A program made the translations under genes and the position numbers. A stretch of DNA of 64,000 nucleotides, taken from assembly GCF_932526225.1 (NCBI RefSeq), contig NC_064045.1, positions 12,704,442 through 12,768,441 of the forward strand. The letters run 5' to 3'. This DNA is from Nematostella vectensis (Eukaryota > Cnidaria > Anthozoa > Actiniaria > Edwardsiidae). Below the pieces are notes generated by a model. It searched no databases. It was not told where the DNA came from and saw only the letters and a program-made list of their open reading frames with translations. Within the stretch, counting starts at the first letter, position 1, and every line of letters starts with the position of its first letter. Positions 45,904-59,100 of the stretch are shown one piece after another.

Positions 45904-47416
45904 TTATCTCGCTGTCCTTTAAACCTTGGACACTGAAGCCAATCTTTGTATTTTCTAGGGAGGCAAACGCAATTTTCGTCCGTATTTCTTTGTAAATATC
46001 TTCTATACTCTGTGCTTAATACCCGAATCCCTTTATCGCTCTATTAAGACCTGCTCTTTGTTGGCGCTCAAGTAGCTTTTTATATCAAACCGAGAACTCA
46101 GTGAAGTGGACCCTTACAAGTCAAAGGACAACCATGATTTTTTTTATTTCAGGGATGGCAGAGTAGAGTCTTGCCTAGTAAAATGCTCACCTCTTGTTTT
46201 CAGTTTTTCCATGACGAATCATATACATCACAAAAAAACCATAAAGTTCAAATAGAATTGAACATCATGTGGAGTTTAGCGTCAACGCATGAGAAATCAT
46301 GCATGGTCTCCATTGAAACCCACGAATCCTGGATTTAAGACCTTTTATCCCTAGAAAGACTAAGACTTTTAAAGGGACTTTCATCCCATAGTGGACAGAC
46401 TAGTGTTTTGGGGGATAATCTCGTGTATTAGTAATGATGCAGTCTTGAGTGGATGTCGGAAGATTTGTCAATGACTGAACAATCTGTTGGCCATGATCAA
46501 TATCATCGAACACAAAAAACATCTTAACGCCGGCCATGGTATTGCTTAATTATTAGCAGAAATTTGCTTGAGTCATCTCTAGTTGTAATTGGCCGATGAA
46601 GACAAGGAGATCTCCGATAATAAGGGCCGTGCAGATGGGAGGGAGTGGTTAGAATTCACGGATCTTAGTCCCCTCAGTCACAATATACCAGTAATTATCG
46701 TGCATTTTTAACATTCCAAAAAAATGTGTTTTATTTCTACTAGCAACTTGCCTTCAGTGACTCGACAACTTCTTTTTAGCTATGATAGTTAAAAAAGAGC
46801 GACCCATTTCTAAGTATTTATGACTATGGATTGCCAAAAAAAAGACCAAGCTTGGATTTTTTTAATCGAAACGTCATTTTGTAAGTGTCAGTGTCTAAGA
46901 GCTTGCCGACAATAGCCAATATCTAAAGAGAACGTGATGTTGATGTTTTGCTGTTTGGCCGTACTAACCTCTCACCATGGCCTGGTGGCGGACGCCTAAG
47001 AGCATAGCGAAGTGTCAGGTGTCATCGAGTAGCTACGTAACAATGCGCGCACTAGCGTGACACTAGCGTGACACTAGCGTGACCACCTTAAGATGTGAAA
47101 GCCAACCAGTGTGGCAAAGATACTCTAAGCTTATGTAAAACTGCGATTCTCGCGTGTTGAAAAGTTGACATAACCGTACACCTCGAACTACCATATTTTG
47201 CCGGTCTCAGGAACTAGTTCAAATGAATTTCACGCGGGAAAAGCGATTTCTATTCAAGGGTTCAGTCTTACATCGTTTTTAAGATAAGAAACACACAACA
47301 CACATCATTCATGAAAACAATTTAAATAGTAAAATATGAATGTAAAAGTTGAATGCAGGCTAAAACAGGTCAACCCAAACAACAAGATCATTCAATTTCT
47401 ACTCGTTTTCTTTTAG

Positions 47417-48856
47417 ACACTCTTCGAGCTCGAACGGTACCTCAACACTGGTACAACGCAAAATGACGTCACATCCCAGCCCGCAAAGACTATTGGGAGC
47501 GTGGCGCCACTCGACAGCGCACGCGCAGTGACGACATCGAGCGACTGTCTGTACTCGATGAGCAACGCTGCCCAGAAGAGCTTCCCGACTTCGAGTGAGC
47601 AATACTTCCGGTACCAGCCCAACGACGCATCACTTCCGGTCCGTTTTGACCAGCCATGCGGTCAATTTACGGAGGCTTTGAAGGACTTCAGCAAAAGAAG
47701 TATGTTCAAGCAAAATAGATTCGCAACAAATCAGATGGCATTTCCGGTAAAACAAAACCCTGTGGTGGAGCAGAGTGCATTCTGGGATAGCCCTGACTCG
47801 TGGGTTAACGTCTGTTCAAATGATAACGTTGGCTTTGGAGTAAGCTATGCAACGACTTCGTCATCTAATGCAACATTATTCCAGAAGGAAAGTTTCAATG
47901 TGGCAAACGCGCCCACAACAACTAGTCCTGGAACGGTACAAAAAAGTATAGGGCTTAGCACGGGTGGCCTGTGTCAGATAGGCATGGGTACGAGTAATTC
48001 AGCCATCGAGAGTTCCTCCGCAGATACATACTCACAGTATAAATTCGCCATGACTCAATTTGAAGAAAATCCCATTGCGCCTTACGGACAGGCATTCGGA
48101 CTAACCAAACAGCTTGAAATAAACACTTACAAAAACACCACGAACGATTTATCAAAGGAAACCGAAAATCGTGAGCTGTTCGACATGGACACTGGGAAAA
48201 AAACTTCACAAACTCAAATGATAGAGGGTGTTAACTATCTAGGCAATGATCCCGAACCTACGGACATAATGGAAACAATTAATGGCCCTAGTCAGGTGTT
48301 AGATGGTACTAATCACGTGCTAAGGGAGTCTGATCACGTGCTTAGAGATTCCAAACACGTGCTAAGGGAGTCTAATCACGTGCAAGTTGATTCATATCAC
48401 GTGGCAGGTGATCCTTATTACACTGATCGCCGAGGGTCAGACTTGAGTGAATCCAGTTTCGCGAGTCCTGCCAGCAGTAAAGGCTCAAGCGCTAGTGACT
48501 CGGACAGCGATAATTCTTCCCGCATTCGCGCTCATTCGCCCGAGTATCTAGATTCAAACCTACAAGGAGATGTTGCGGGAAACACTCGTGATTTCGGTTG
48601 TTACACAAAACTTTCCAAACCCCCTCAAATCACGCCACAAAAACGCTTGCCAAATGCGGATAAACCATTCTACTGTCCATGGCGGAACTGCGGCTGGAAA
48701 TTTCGCAGATCGGACGAATTGAAGCGACATTATAGACGCCATACTGGGGAAAAACCTTACGCATGCCCACTGTGCGGAAGGGCGTTCAGTCGATCTGATC
48801 ATAGAGCGTCCCACATGCGTAAGCTCCATCCGAACTGTCTAACGCCGGCGAACTAA
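47417..48856 (+). CDS. KLF-like transcription factor, two C-terminal fingers (copy 2)
   Basis: Same 479-residue exon as copy 1, starting at the acceptor before 47417. Four substitutions against copy 1 were seen by eye: Thr to Ile in VQKSTGLS, Glu to Lys in TGKETS, Cys to Tyr in VDSCHV and Leu to Arg in SSLIRA. The zinc fingers are unchanged. No stop or frameshift. The upstream start exon is again not recognised. Confidence 0.85.
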   Translation, partial: TLFELERYLNTGTTQNDVTSQPAKTIGSVAPLDSARAVTTSSDCLYSMSNAAQKSFPTSSEQYFRYQPNDASLPVRFDQPCGQFTEALKDFSKRSMFKQNRFATNQMAFPVKQNPVVEQSAFWDSPDSWVNVCSNDNVGFGVSYATTSSSNATLFQKESFNVANAPTTTSPGTVQKSIGLSTGGLCQIGMGTSNSAIESSSADTYSQYKFAMTQFEENPIAPYGQAFGLTKQLEINTYKNTTNDLSKETENRELFDMDTGKKTSQTQMIEGVNYLGNDPEPTDIMETINGPSQVLDGTNHVLRESDHVLRDSKHVLRESNHVQVDSYHVAGDPYYTDRRGSDLSESSFASPASSKGSSASDSDSDNSSRIRAHSPEYLDSNLQGDVAGNTRDFGCYTKLSKPPQITPQKRLPNADKPFYCPWRNCGWKFRRSDELKRHYRRHTGEKPYACPLCGRAFSRSDHRASHMRKLHPNCLTPAN

Positions 48857-49430
48857 TCTTCGTTTATGACAGTCGTGTTTATAGTGCGTAGCGCGCGCTA
48901 CTCTGGCAATCTTGGGAGCTCTAGGAAGTTAACTAGTTAGCATGCACGTCAATCAGAGTTATGATTCCCAAATGCTAATTAGCTAGTTTTCTAAAACTTT
49001 GTCTTGGTTACCATGGTAGCGCTAGTCGTCGTCAAGAGTAAATTTACATCTTAAAGTCGAATCAAATATAGGTGATTTGGGAACTGTGCGACCTTACGGT
49101 TTTGCTTGGACTTCTATTACTAGATAAAACGTTTGACGGATCTCTGAGTGCAGATCCTTATGGTGGCTACGGGGTCTTACTCTTCCTTTGAACAGATACT
49201 ACTCGTAAAGAAGATTTAACATAAAATGTTAAAACATTGGCCACCATAATGTTGTTTAAAATTAAAGAACAAAACAAAATTCAAACGATGTTCTTTTCCT
49301 AGTTGTTACTATAACCTCCATTAAGCGACCTCGTTTACGCGGCTCTTTTACCGTAATATTGGCCCGCCGCACCACTTTCCAGTCCATAAAGCCAAGGAGT
49401 GGTGTGGGTCATATGAAATATACTGTTTGC

Positions 49431-51990
49431 TAATGCCTAGTGCACACTATTGACATAAAGACATAACAACATAGGCGCACGCACTCTTTTAAGCTCGACA
49501 TAACGACATGGACATAATGACATTAAACGATCTCGTCACCTCCTGGGCACCTAGGGTAAAGTACGTGGATGATCTGACTGTCGTTGAGATTGTACAAAAG
49601 AACTCTCCTTCTGTATTAGATTATATTGTAAACGATATACACCAGTTTGCTATAAAGAACAACATGTGTTCAAATCCGTCCAAATGTAAGATCATGGACA
49701 TTGATTTTTTGCAATACCGTGCTTGTACGTGGAGCCCAATCTATGTCGGAGGTACCACGCTAGAATGTGTCAAGTCGTTCAAACTTCTCGGTATCCACAT
49801 CTCTAGCTACCTCACATGGGATGTCCACTGTGACCACGTTTGCAAAAAGTCAAATCGTAGGCTATATGCCCTGCATGCGCTTACTTAAAAAGTGCGGCGT
49901 TAAAGAACTGGACTTAGTCACTGTTTATTGCTCTCTAATACGATCAGTCATAGAGTACGGTGCCGCGGTGTACGCTGGCCTGCCTGCGTTTCTTTCAGAT
50001 GGTCTAGAGCGTATCCAGAAACGAGCGCTTAGAATAATCTTCCCATCCAATAGTTACAATGATGCCCTGGAGGAAGCCGGTCTTGTCTCGCTTAAAAATA
50101 GACGATTTAATTGCTTTGTCAACAGTTCATGAGATCCCTGTGTAAGGAAAACCCTTTACATTGCCTAGCCACTAGTAGATCGGTCAAGGGAGTCAACCAG
50201 TACAATCTAAGAAGATCTGCTCCCATGAAACCGAAAATAAGCAACACTAATCGCTTGTCCAATTTTGTTACTGTTTAGTATCTTGATAATGTAATGTCCT
50301 AATGTTGTAATCGCTTAGCTTGTGTGTGCTAATTACCTGTAATTCAGTTTCTAACTACGAGGGGTATTTAATAAATAAATCTATCTATCAAATCTATCTA
50401 TCTATCTTTTACAGTGTAAATTTCTACCAAATGCTATCATACAGCAGTGTAGAGAGCATACACTAGCATACACATAAACTACATAGAAAGAGATATAATC
50501 CACAGCAAAGCACTGTCATAGAAAATTTGTTTGAAAATTGTTATAAGTGATAGCACATTTGGGGGGGGGGATCAAAACAGTTTTTAGGATATAGCAATTT
50601 TCAAACAAATAATCTGGAATGTCAAAAGTTATATTTAGTCCACCAAGTTGTTTTCCAACAGCTACTCTTGTGAGACAATGAGCTGGCCCTGTATTTCTGG
50701 TGCTGTTTAAATTACTCCTTCTGGAAAGACTACGCCTATCTGGTTAACTTCTAGAGAACCATGGATGTAACAAGGGGGGCTATGACCAAACATTCCTTTG
50801 GGTGTATTTGCTTTGAAATTTAAAAAAATATAGAAACAGATGTGACGACAGATATATAGACACGAATGGGAGCTGCTTCTTCCTTTCTTGGAACTCCGGT
50901 CTCTCACTGGAGACCTTGCTACCTTCTAACTATAAGGGTTTGTAATAAAATCTGAATACTAAGCAAAAAATGTTTTAAGATATTAGCATATTCATGGCGA
51001 ATTTTAGAGCATCACTTAGGAAGAGCAGCATTGGGGGAACAATAATAATGAGAAATATTACAAAAAAACAAAAACTCTTTTTTTTTAATTTAGTAGCAGT
51101 AAGTATTGTAATAAATAAGTACTTACATATCATTGTTTAATTCATTGTTCCAAATTGTTCCAATAAACCCGCGATTATTAGCCACAATTTATTTTGGGTC
51201 TCAACAGCATTCCCTTGTTGACAATATCAGCCGTTTTCCCACCAAAATACAAAATGCACATAAGAAATAAATGTAATTAACTTTACTTCATTCCTGAGTG
51301 TATGAAGCTAAATCACCTCAAATTTTGGCCTTGAAGAAAGCTCCCGAACACTTGTTTCTTTCTCTACGGCCCTACGGGTCGGGTCTTCGACTAATCGTAT
51401 CATGAATCGACGAAGGAAATACGCAGTAAAAATTCAAATTGACACGAATTTCTACAATAGCATTATAGATAGAAAAGCTTTGATTGCATTTGCAATAATA
51501 TAATTGCCAAAGTTACCTTTTTTACCTGCACAAATATAAGCTAATGCTCGGATGAAATCTCAAATCCAACACGGCGCGTCTCCTGTCTTGAAGTGAATTA
51601 GCGATGACCTTATAAGGGCAGAAGGGACGTACTTTATATAAGCTCAGCCATAGCGTAATGACAAATGGGGACACACAATAGATGGTACACGAAGTGGCAC
51701 AGAGGCTCATGGGGTATTGCACAATATGGCAGATTTCCCGGGACCACGGAAAAAAACAGTTGCATTTTATAACTGGGCTACCACAGGTATCCCAGTAAAA
51801 ACATGTTTTTTTCCCTTATGTCGTTATGTTAATGTCGTTATGTTGGGCTTATGTCAGAATGTCGAACCTTTCACAATTGAACCTATGAACATAAGAGTGC
51901 ACGCGCCTATGTGTGCACCAGGTATAAATTATCATGTGATTTCGCATATGTCATTATGTCGTTATGTCACTAGTGTGCACCAGGCATAAG
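49431..51990. mobile_element. Large inverted-end element, unit 2, internally deleted
   Basis: Left end (tgcctagtgcacact) and right end (agtgtgcaccaggcataag) as in unit 1. The interior is shortened by the loss of the 5' part of the CR1-like element. Confidence 0.55.
49520..50404 (+). mobile_element. CR1-like reverse transcriptase fragment, unit 2
   Basis: Only motif B's end onward remains: NDLVTSWAPRVKYVDDL with the YVDD catalytic motif, the later RT motifs and the 3' tail with (TCTA)n. A small insertion near 49875 shifts frame. This copy keeps ALEEAGLVSLKNRRF, which units 1 and 3 lost by a 10-bp deletion, so it is ancestral at that site. Confidence 0.85.
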
Positions 51991-52271
51991 TCATCGTGTG
52001 ATTTTGCCTATGTTTACGGTTCTTTTTTGGCTGCGTTGCGGCTTGATTGCATAGAGTAGGCAAATAAAAAGAACTCGACTTATTATTTTCCTTGCACAGT
52101 TGTCATGCTTTATCTATATTCTTTTATTTTAACTGCGCAAGAGTCCATTTTAAAACGACACGAGGTTGTTCAAGTTTACGTGTGAACCCTGAAGAGTTTC
52201 ACTTCGTGACGCTTCTTGCGAGGGGAGCTTTCTTAACGAATGCACTGGGTTATTTTCACTGAACTTAACAG

Positions 52272-52700
52272 GTATTGTTGGAGGCGAGTACTATAACCAC
52301 CCTGGCGGTGCCTCCCTGTACGTCTGCATACCATAGACCGCTCCTCAACACCTCAAATACACGAGTGGCGTCCGGGCTACACGCCTACATGTACGGCACA
52401 GAATACCAGGGTATCAACCCCATACTTACGCGAACATGTTCGCTGAACGGCCACGACGTGCCATGCGCAGTGTGCTACGTCCCATCACGTGGTAGCAAGA
52501 TGATGGTCCCTGCTCAGTACACGTGTCCCGCGGGATCGACACGCGAGTATTACGGGTGCTTGATGACGGCGTACCATGGTCACAAGCACTCGTCCCAGTT
52601 TGTGTGTGTTGACCGAGATGCCGAGTACAGATACGGCATTCAACGAAGTTCTAGCTCTATCTCGAACTCCCCACTTACTCGATCTCAACTGCACGAGTGA
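52272..52700 (+). pseudogene. Short-chain collagen C4-like domain exon, frameshifted and truncated (copy 2)
   Basis: Virtually identical to copy 1, with the same stop after GASLYVCIP, the same one-base frame change and the same truncation after DAEYRYGI. The shared defects show they predate the amplification. Confidence 0.75.
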
Positions 52701-54244
52701 TTATCTCGCTGTCCTTTAAACCTTGGACACTGAAGCCAATCTTTGTATTTTCTAGGGAGGCAAACGCAATTCTCGTCCGTATTTCTTTGTAAATATCTTC
52801 TATACTCTGTGCTTAATACCCGAATTCCCTTATCGCTCTATTAAGACCTGCTCTTTGTTGGCGCTCAAGTAGCTTTTTATATCAAACCGAGAACTCAGTG
52901 AAGTGGACCCTTACAAGTCAAAGGACAACCATGATTTTCTTTCATTTCAGGGATGGCAGAGTAGAGTCTTGCCTAGTAAAATGGTCACCTCTTGTTTTTT
53001 AGTTTTTCCATGACGAATCAATTACATCACAAAAAAACCATAAAGTTTAAATAGAATTGAACATCATGTGGAGTTTAGCGTCAACGCATGAGAAATCATG
53101 CATGGTCTCTATTGAAACCCACGAATCCTGGATTTAAGACCTTTTATCCCTAGAAAGACTAAGACTTTTAAAGGGACTTTCATCCCCTAGTGGACAGACT
53201 AGTGTTTTGGGGGATAATCTCGTGCATGTATTAGTAATGATGCAGTGTGGAGTGGATGTCGGAAGATTTGTCAGATGGCTGAACAATCTGTCGGCCATGA
53301 TCAATATCATCGAACACAAAAAAACATCTTAACGCCGGCCATGGCATTGCGGAATTATTAGCAGAAATTTGCTTGAGTCATCTCTAGTTGTAATTGGCTG
53401 ATGAAGACAAGGAGATCTCCGCAGATGGGAGGGAGTGGTTAGAATTCACGGATCTTAGTCCCATCAGTCCCAATATACCAGTAATTATCGTGCATTTTTA
53501 ACATTCCAAAAAAATGTGTTATATTTCTACTAGCGAGTTTTATTTCTACTGCCTTCAGTGACTCGACAACTTCTTTTTAGCTATGATAGTTAAAAAAGAG
53601 CGACCGATTTCTATGTATTTATGACTATGGATTGCCAAAAAAAAGACCAAGCTTGGATTTTTTTAATCGAAATGTCATTTTGTAAGTGTCAGTGTCTAAG
53701 AGCTTGCCGACAATAGCCAATATCTAAAGAGAACGTGATGTTGATGTTTTGCTGTTTGGCCGTACTAACCTCTCACCATTGCCTGGTGGCGGACGCCTAA
53801 GAGCATAGCGAAGTGTCAGGTGTCATCAGCTACGTAACAATGCGCGCACTAGCGTGACACTAGCGTGACACTAGCGGGACACTAGCGTGACCACCTTAAG
53901 ATGTGAAAGCCAACCAGTGTGGCAAAGATACTCTAAGCTAATGTAAAACTACGATTCTCGCGTGTTAACTTTTTTAAAACTGTGTATGTGTGGCCACGGT
54001 AGCACCTCGAACTACAATATTTTGCCGATGCCTAAGGAACTTGTTCTAATAAATTTCACGCGGTAAAAGCGATTTCTATTCAAGGGTTCAGTCTAACATC
54101 GTTTTTAAGATAAGAAACACACAACACACATCATTCATGAAAACAATTTAAATTAATGTAAAATATGAATGTAAAAGTTGAATGCAGGCTAAAACAGGTC
54201 AACCCAAACAACAAGATCATTCAATTTCTACTCGTTTTTTTTAG

Positions 54245-55615
54245 ACACTCTTCGAGCTCGAACGGTACCTCAACACTGGTACAACGCAAAATGACGTCAC
54301 ATCCCAGCCCGCAAAGACTATTGGGAGCGTGGCGCCACTCGACAGCGCACGCGCAGTGACGACATCGAGCGACTGTCTGTACTCGATGAGCAACGCTGCC
54401 CAGAAGAGCTTCCCGACTTCGAGTGAGCAATACTTCCGGTACCAGCCCAACGACGCTTCACTTCCGGTCCGTTTTGACCAGCCTTGCGGTCAATTTACGG
54501 AGGCTTTCAAGGACTTCAGCAAAAGAAGTATGTTCAAGCAAAATAGACTCGCAACAAATCAGATGGCATTTCCGGTAAAACAAAACCCTGTGGTGGAGCA
54601 GAGTGCATTCTGGGATAGCCCTGACTCGTGGGTTAACGTATGTTCAAATGATAACGTTGGCTTTGGAGTAAGCTATGCAACGACTTCGTCATCTAATGCA
54701 ACATTTTTCCAGAAGGAAAGTTTCAATGTGGCAAACGCGCCCACAACAACTAGTCCTGGAACGGTACAAAAAAGTATAGGGCTTAGCACGGGTGGCCTGT
54801 GTCAGATAGGCACTCAATTTGAAGAAAATCCCATTGCGCCTTACGGACAGGCATTCGGACTAACCAAACAGCTTGAAATAAACACTTACAAAAACACCAC
54901 GAACGATTTATCAAAGGAAACCGAAAATCGTGAGCTGTTCGACAGGGACACTGGGAAAAAAACTTCACAAACTCAAATGATAGAGGGTGTTAACTATCTA
55001 GGCAATGATCCCGAACCTACGGACATAATGGAAACAATTAATGGCCCTAGTCAGGTGTTAGATGGTACTAATCACGTGCTAAGGGAGTCTGATCACGTGC
55101 TTAGAGATTCCAAACACGTGCTAAGGGAGTCCAATCACGTGCAAGTTGATTCATGTCACGAAGCAGGTGATCCTTATTACACTGATCGCCGAGGGTCAGA
55201 CTTGAGTGAATCCAGTTTCGCGAGTCCTGCCAGCAGTAAAGGCTCAAGCGCTAGTGACTCGGACAGCGATAATTCTTCCCTCATTCGCGCTCATTCGCCC
55301 GAGTATCTAGATTCAAACTTACAAGGAGATGTTGCGGGAAACACTCGTGATTTCGGGTGTTACACAAAACTTTCCAAACCACCTCAAATCACGCCACAAA
55401 AACGCTTGCCAAATGCGGATAAACCATTCTACTGTCCATGGCGGAACTGCGGCTGGAAATTTCGCAGATCGGACGAATTGAAGCGACATTATAGACGCCA
55501 TACTGGGGAAAAACCTTACGCATGCCCACTGTGCGGAAGGGCGTTCAGTCGATCTGATCATAGAGCGTCCCACATGCGTAAGCTCCATCCGAACTGTCTA
55601 ACGCCGGCGAACTAA
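54245..55615 (+). CDS. KLF-like transcription factor, two C-terminal fingers (copy 3, 69-bp deletion)
   Basis: 456 residues. A 69-bp in-frame deletion removes 23 residues (MGMGTSNSAI onward) just before TQFEENPIAPYG. Other changes against copy 1 include Leu to Phe (EALKDF), Phe to Leu (NRFATN), Met to Arg (FDMDTGK) and Val to Glu (CHVAGD, which also destroys one CACGTG). The fingers are unchanged and the frame is open. Confidence 0.85.
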   Translation, partial: TLFELERYLNTGTTQNDVTSQPAKTIGSVAPLDSARAVTTSSDCLYSMSNAAQKSFPTSSEQYFRYQPNDASLPVRFDQPCGQFTEAFKDFSKRSMFKQNRLATNQMAFPVKQNPVVEQSAFWDSPDSWVNVCSNDNVGFGVSYATTSSSNATFFQKESFNVANAPTTTSPGTVQKSIGLSTGGLCQIGTQFEENPIAPYGQAFGLTKQLEINTYKNTTNDLSKETENRELFDRDTGKKTSQTQMIEGVNYLGNDPEPTDIMETINGPSQVLDGTNHVLRESDHVLRDSKHVLRESNHVQVDSCHEAGDPYYTDRRGSDLSESSFASPASSKGSSASDSDSDNSSLIRAHSPEYLDSNLQGDVAGNTRDFGCYTKLSKPPQITPQKRLPNADKPFYCPWRNCGWKFRRSDELKRHYRRHTGEKPYACPLCGRAFSRSDHRASHMRKLHPNCLTPAN

Positions 55616-56111
55616 TCTTCGTTTATGACACTCGTGTTTATTTTGCGTAGCGCGCGCTACTCTGGCAATCTTGGGAGCTCTAGGAAGTTAACTAGTTAGC
55701 ATGCTTGTCAATCAGAGTTATGATTCCCAAGTGCTAATTAGCTAGTTTTCTAAAACTTTGTCTTGGTTACCATGGTAGCGCTAGTCGTCGTCAAGAGTAA
55801 ATTTACATCATAAAGTCGAATCAAATATAGGTGATTTGGGAACTGTGCGACCTTACAGTTTTGCTTGGACTTCTATTACTAGATAAAACGTTTGACGGAT
55901 CTCTGAGTGTTAAAACATTGGCCACCATAATGTTGTTTAAAATTAAAGAACAAAACAAAATTCAAACGATTTTTTTTCCCTAGTTGTTACTATAACCTCC
56001 ATTAAGCGACCTCGTTTACGCGGCTCTTTTACCGTAATATTGGCCCGCCGCACCACTTTCCAGTCCATAAAGCCAAGGAGTGGTGTGGGTCATATGAAAT
56101 ATACTGTTTGC

Positions 56112-59100
56112 TAATGCCTAGTGCACACTAGTGACAACGACATAACAACATAGGCGCGCGCACTCTTTTAAGCCCAACATAACGACCTGGACATAATGAC
56201 ATTAAAGAAACAAGACCCTGCGCGCAGGGTTGACTGGGATACCTGATGGGTTACCTGTTTATATGTATGACAATATTTTTGGCCATAATAATACCGCCTG
56301 GATATACTAAAAACATTTGGTAAAATCTTGAGTTATATCATAAATGCCATATCATAACACTGATTGGGGCAAGAATGGTAAGAAGCACCAACTCTCCAGG
56401 TTTGATTGGGGGGGGGGGGGGGGACTCACCATGAAAGTCGACATGACTGATTGTCTCCTTGACGTTACTGCGCAGGCGCTGAATATGGCGGCCACGTTTT
56501 TGCTTGCTCTGCGATTATTATATCTAGTGGTTTTCAGCAACCTTACTACCCAACCTAATAATGGAATCTCACCCTATCTGAGGCTCCCTCGTCGACAAGA
56601 CTACAAATCTTCGAGCTATCATGTATATTTACAGAGAGAATTCACTCTCTTAGGCGGTCAAGCTCTAGTACCTAAACATCGATCTCTCACACCATCTGGA
56701 CATTCCAGGTCGAAGATCCCTATAGAAAAATGGTCTAAGCATGGCTTTACATCTTTGGTAGTACCGGGGCATGATCCACCGACCGACATTACCGTTTTTG
56801 TTGATGTCTCTTCTAACCCCGGTCCCGATCAACTGGACCCTAGGAGTACATCTTTGGCGGGAAATTTGCATATTCGCCAAACCAACCATTCCAGCACAAC
56901 ACCACTCTCTTATTCAAGAAGTCAACTTAAGCGACTACGTGGATTTTCAGACAGAAACGTACTGACCTCCGAGCTTATCAACACCCTGAAATCGAACAAT
57001 CTCTTCCGCTTCCGTGGCAAAAAGGCCGGTAAGAGATCAAAAAGTAGTAAATTTTCGCTATCGTCCGAATCCTCTTGTTTTGCTCAATATGCAAATGTCA
57101 CATCCGAAACGGGAAGAAACGCCCCACGCCTGGCTGACCGCGTACAAATCAACTGGCGTCCCCCATACAACTTCCTAAGCTCGGGTCCAGCGACCATGTC
57201 TGTGTTTTGATAAGACCGCATATAGACTCAACCAAGGCCATAAAAAAAAGTCGGTCACAAAGCGCGACACTAGAGACAGCGCGCTGGTTGCTTTTGATCG
57301 TTGGATCACAAGTTTTAGCTGGGACTATCTTTTCACGCTAGAATCTTGCCAGCAGAAGTAGGATTTCATCTATAAAACACTATCTGTCGCTATAAACACA
57401 TTCCTTCCCTCTAAGGTGTGTCCTATCCATGGAAACGACAAGCCGTGGCTGTCCTCTGCCATCAAAGCTATGATTTCTAAGAGACAAAAATGCTTGGCGC
57501 TGTTCGGAAAAGATTCTCAGCAGTTCCGTTACTGACGTAACAAAGTCCAAGTGCATATTAAGGACTGCAAACAAAGATTCTACAACGCCAAGGTCGCAAC
57601 ACTTAAGCAGTCCAACCCTGGAAGGTGGTGGAGGGAGGTCAAGTCACTGTCAATGGTTAAACCAGTTAATTGACGGGACTAACATTGTCACCATCCAACA
57701 GTTATGTGAAAATATTAACATCTTTGTCACAGGGCTTACGTCTGAGTTCGCCCCCTTGTCTACTAACGACGTCGACGCGATATCTGTCACTGAGATTCCC
57801 GACGATCTATTTGTTACCCCGCGGGAAGCTACTGCAGCACTACGTTCCATCAAGCTAAGGAAGGCTCTTGGCCCGGACGGGATCCCCAACAAGGTGTGGT
57901 CCCTATTTGCTTTCAAACTTGTACCTGTTGTCGCCGAGTTGTATAACTCTTCCCTCCGTCAAGGTCGCTTACCCTGGCTCTTGAAATGCGCAGCTGTCAA
58001 CCCTATTCCTAAAGAGCGTCCTGCCTCAGTCATTGAAAACCATATTCGCCCAATCTCCTTGACTTGTCAAATAGCTAAAATATTGGAACGGTTTACCTTC
58101 GTGCGGCTCCTTCCGCGCATCCTAGTTAAACTGGATCCCAAACAGTTTGCGGTCGGAGGAAAGTCCACATCACAAGCCGTCTGTTACATTTTATACCTTG
58201 TTCTTGACGTCCTTGACAAAGGAGACTGTGCGGCAAGGTTGTTTTTTGCCGATTTTCGCAAAGGGTTCGACTTAATTGACCATCACATCCTCTTGCGTAA
58301 ATTAGGCGAATTCGATATCCACCAGTCTTTGCTTAGATGGGTGGCGGAATTCCTTCACGGTAGAACTCAGTTAGTGAAAATCGGGTCAGCGGCTTCATCA
58401 ACACTTGCGCTAAATGGAGGAATACCACAGGGTACCCGGCTCGGCCCAATCCTCTTTGCCGTGATGGTGAACGATCTCGTCACCTCCTGGGCACCTAGGG
58501 TAAAGTACGTGGATGATCTGACTGTCGTCCAGATTGTACCAAGAAACTCTCCTTCTGTATTAGATTATATTGTAAACGATATACACCAGTTTGCTATAAA
58601 GAACAACATGTGTCTAAATCCGTCCAAATGTAAGATCATGGACATTGATTTTTTGCAATACCGTGCTTGTACGTGGCGCCCAATCTATGTCGGAGGTACC
58701 ACGCTAGAATGTGTTAAGTCGTTCAAACTTCTCGGTATCCACATCTCTAGCGACCTCACATGGGATGTCCACTGTGACCACGTTTGCAAAAAGTCAAATC
58801 TTAGGCTATATGCCCTGCGCTTACTTAAAAAGTGCGGCGTTAAAGAATTGGACTTAGTCACTGTTTATTGCTCTCTAATACGATCAGTCATAGAGTACGG
58901 TGCCGCGGTGTACGCTGGCCTGCCTGCGTTTCTTTCAGATGGTCTAGAGCGTATCCAGAAACGAGCGCTTAGAATAATCTTCCCATCCAATAGTTACAAT
59001 GATGCCCTGGTCTTGTCTCGCTTAAAAATGGACGATTTATGCTTTGTCAACAATTCATGAGTTCCCTGTGTAAGGAAAACCCTTTACATTGCCTAGCCAC

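Larger units (their letters stand above)
45860..52656 (+). repeat. Segmental tandem duplication, unit 2 (about 6.8 kb)
   Basis: Same order as unit 1, but shorter because about 2.3 kb of the CR1-like element is deleted. The breakpoint joins gacattaa of the left inverted end directly to the reverse transcriptase (aacgatctcgtc) at about 49522. Confidence 0.95.

Noticed and set aside
53395-53430. CTGATGA box in units 3 and 4 (ttggctgatgaagac) as a possible second hammerhead
   Set aside because: The GAA box and complementary stems are missing, and units 1 and 2 have ccgatgaag at this place.
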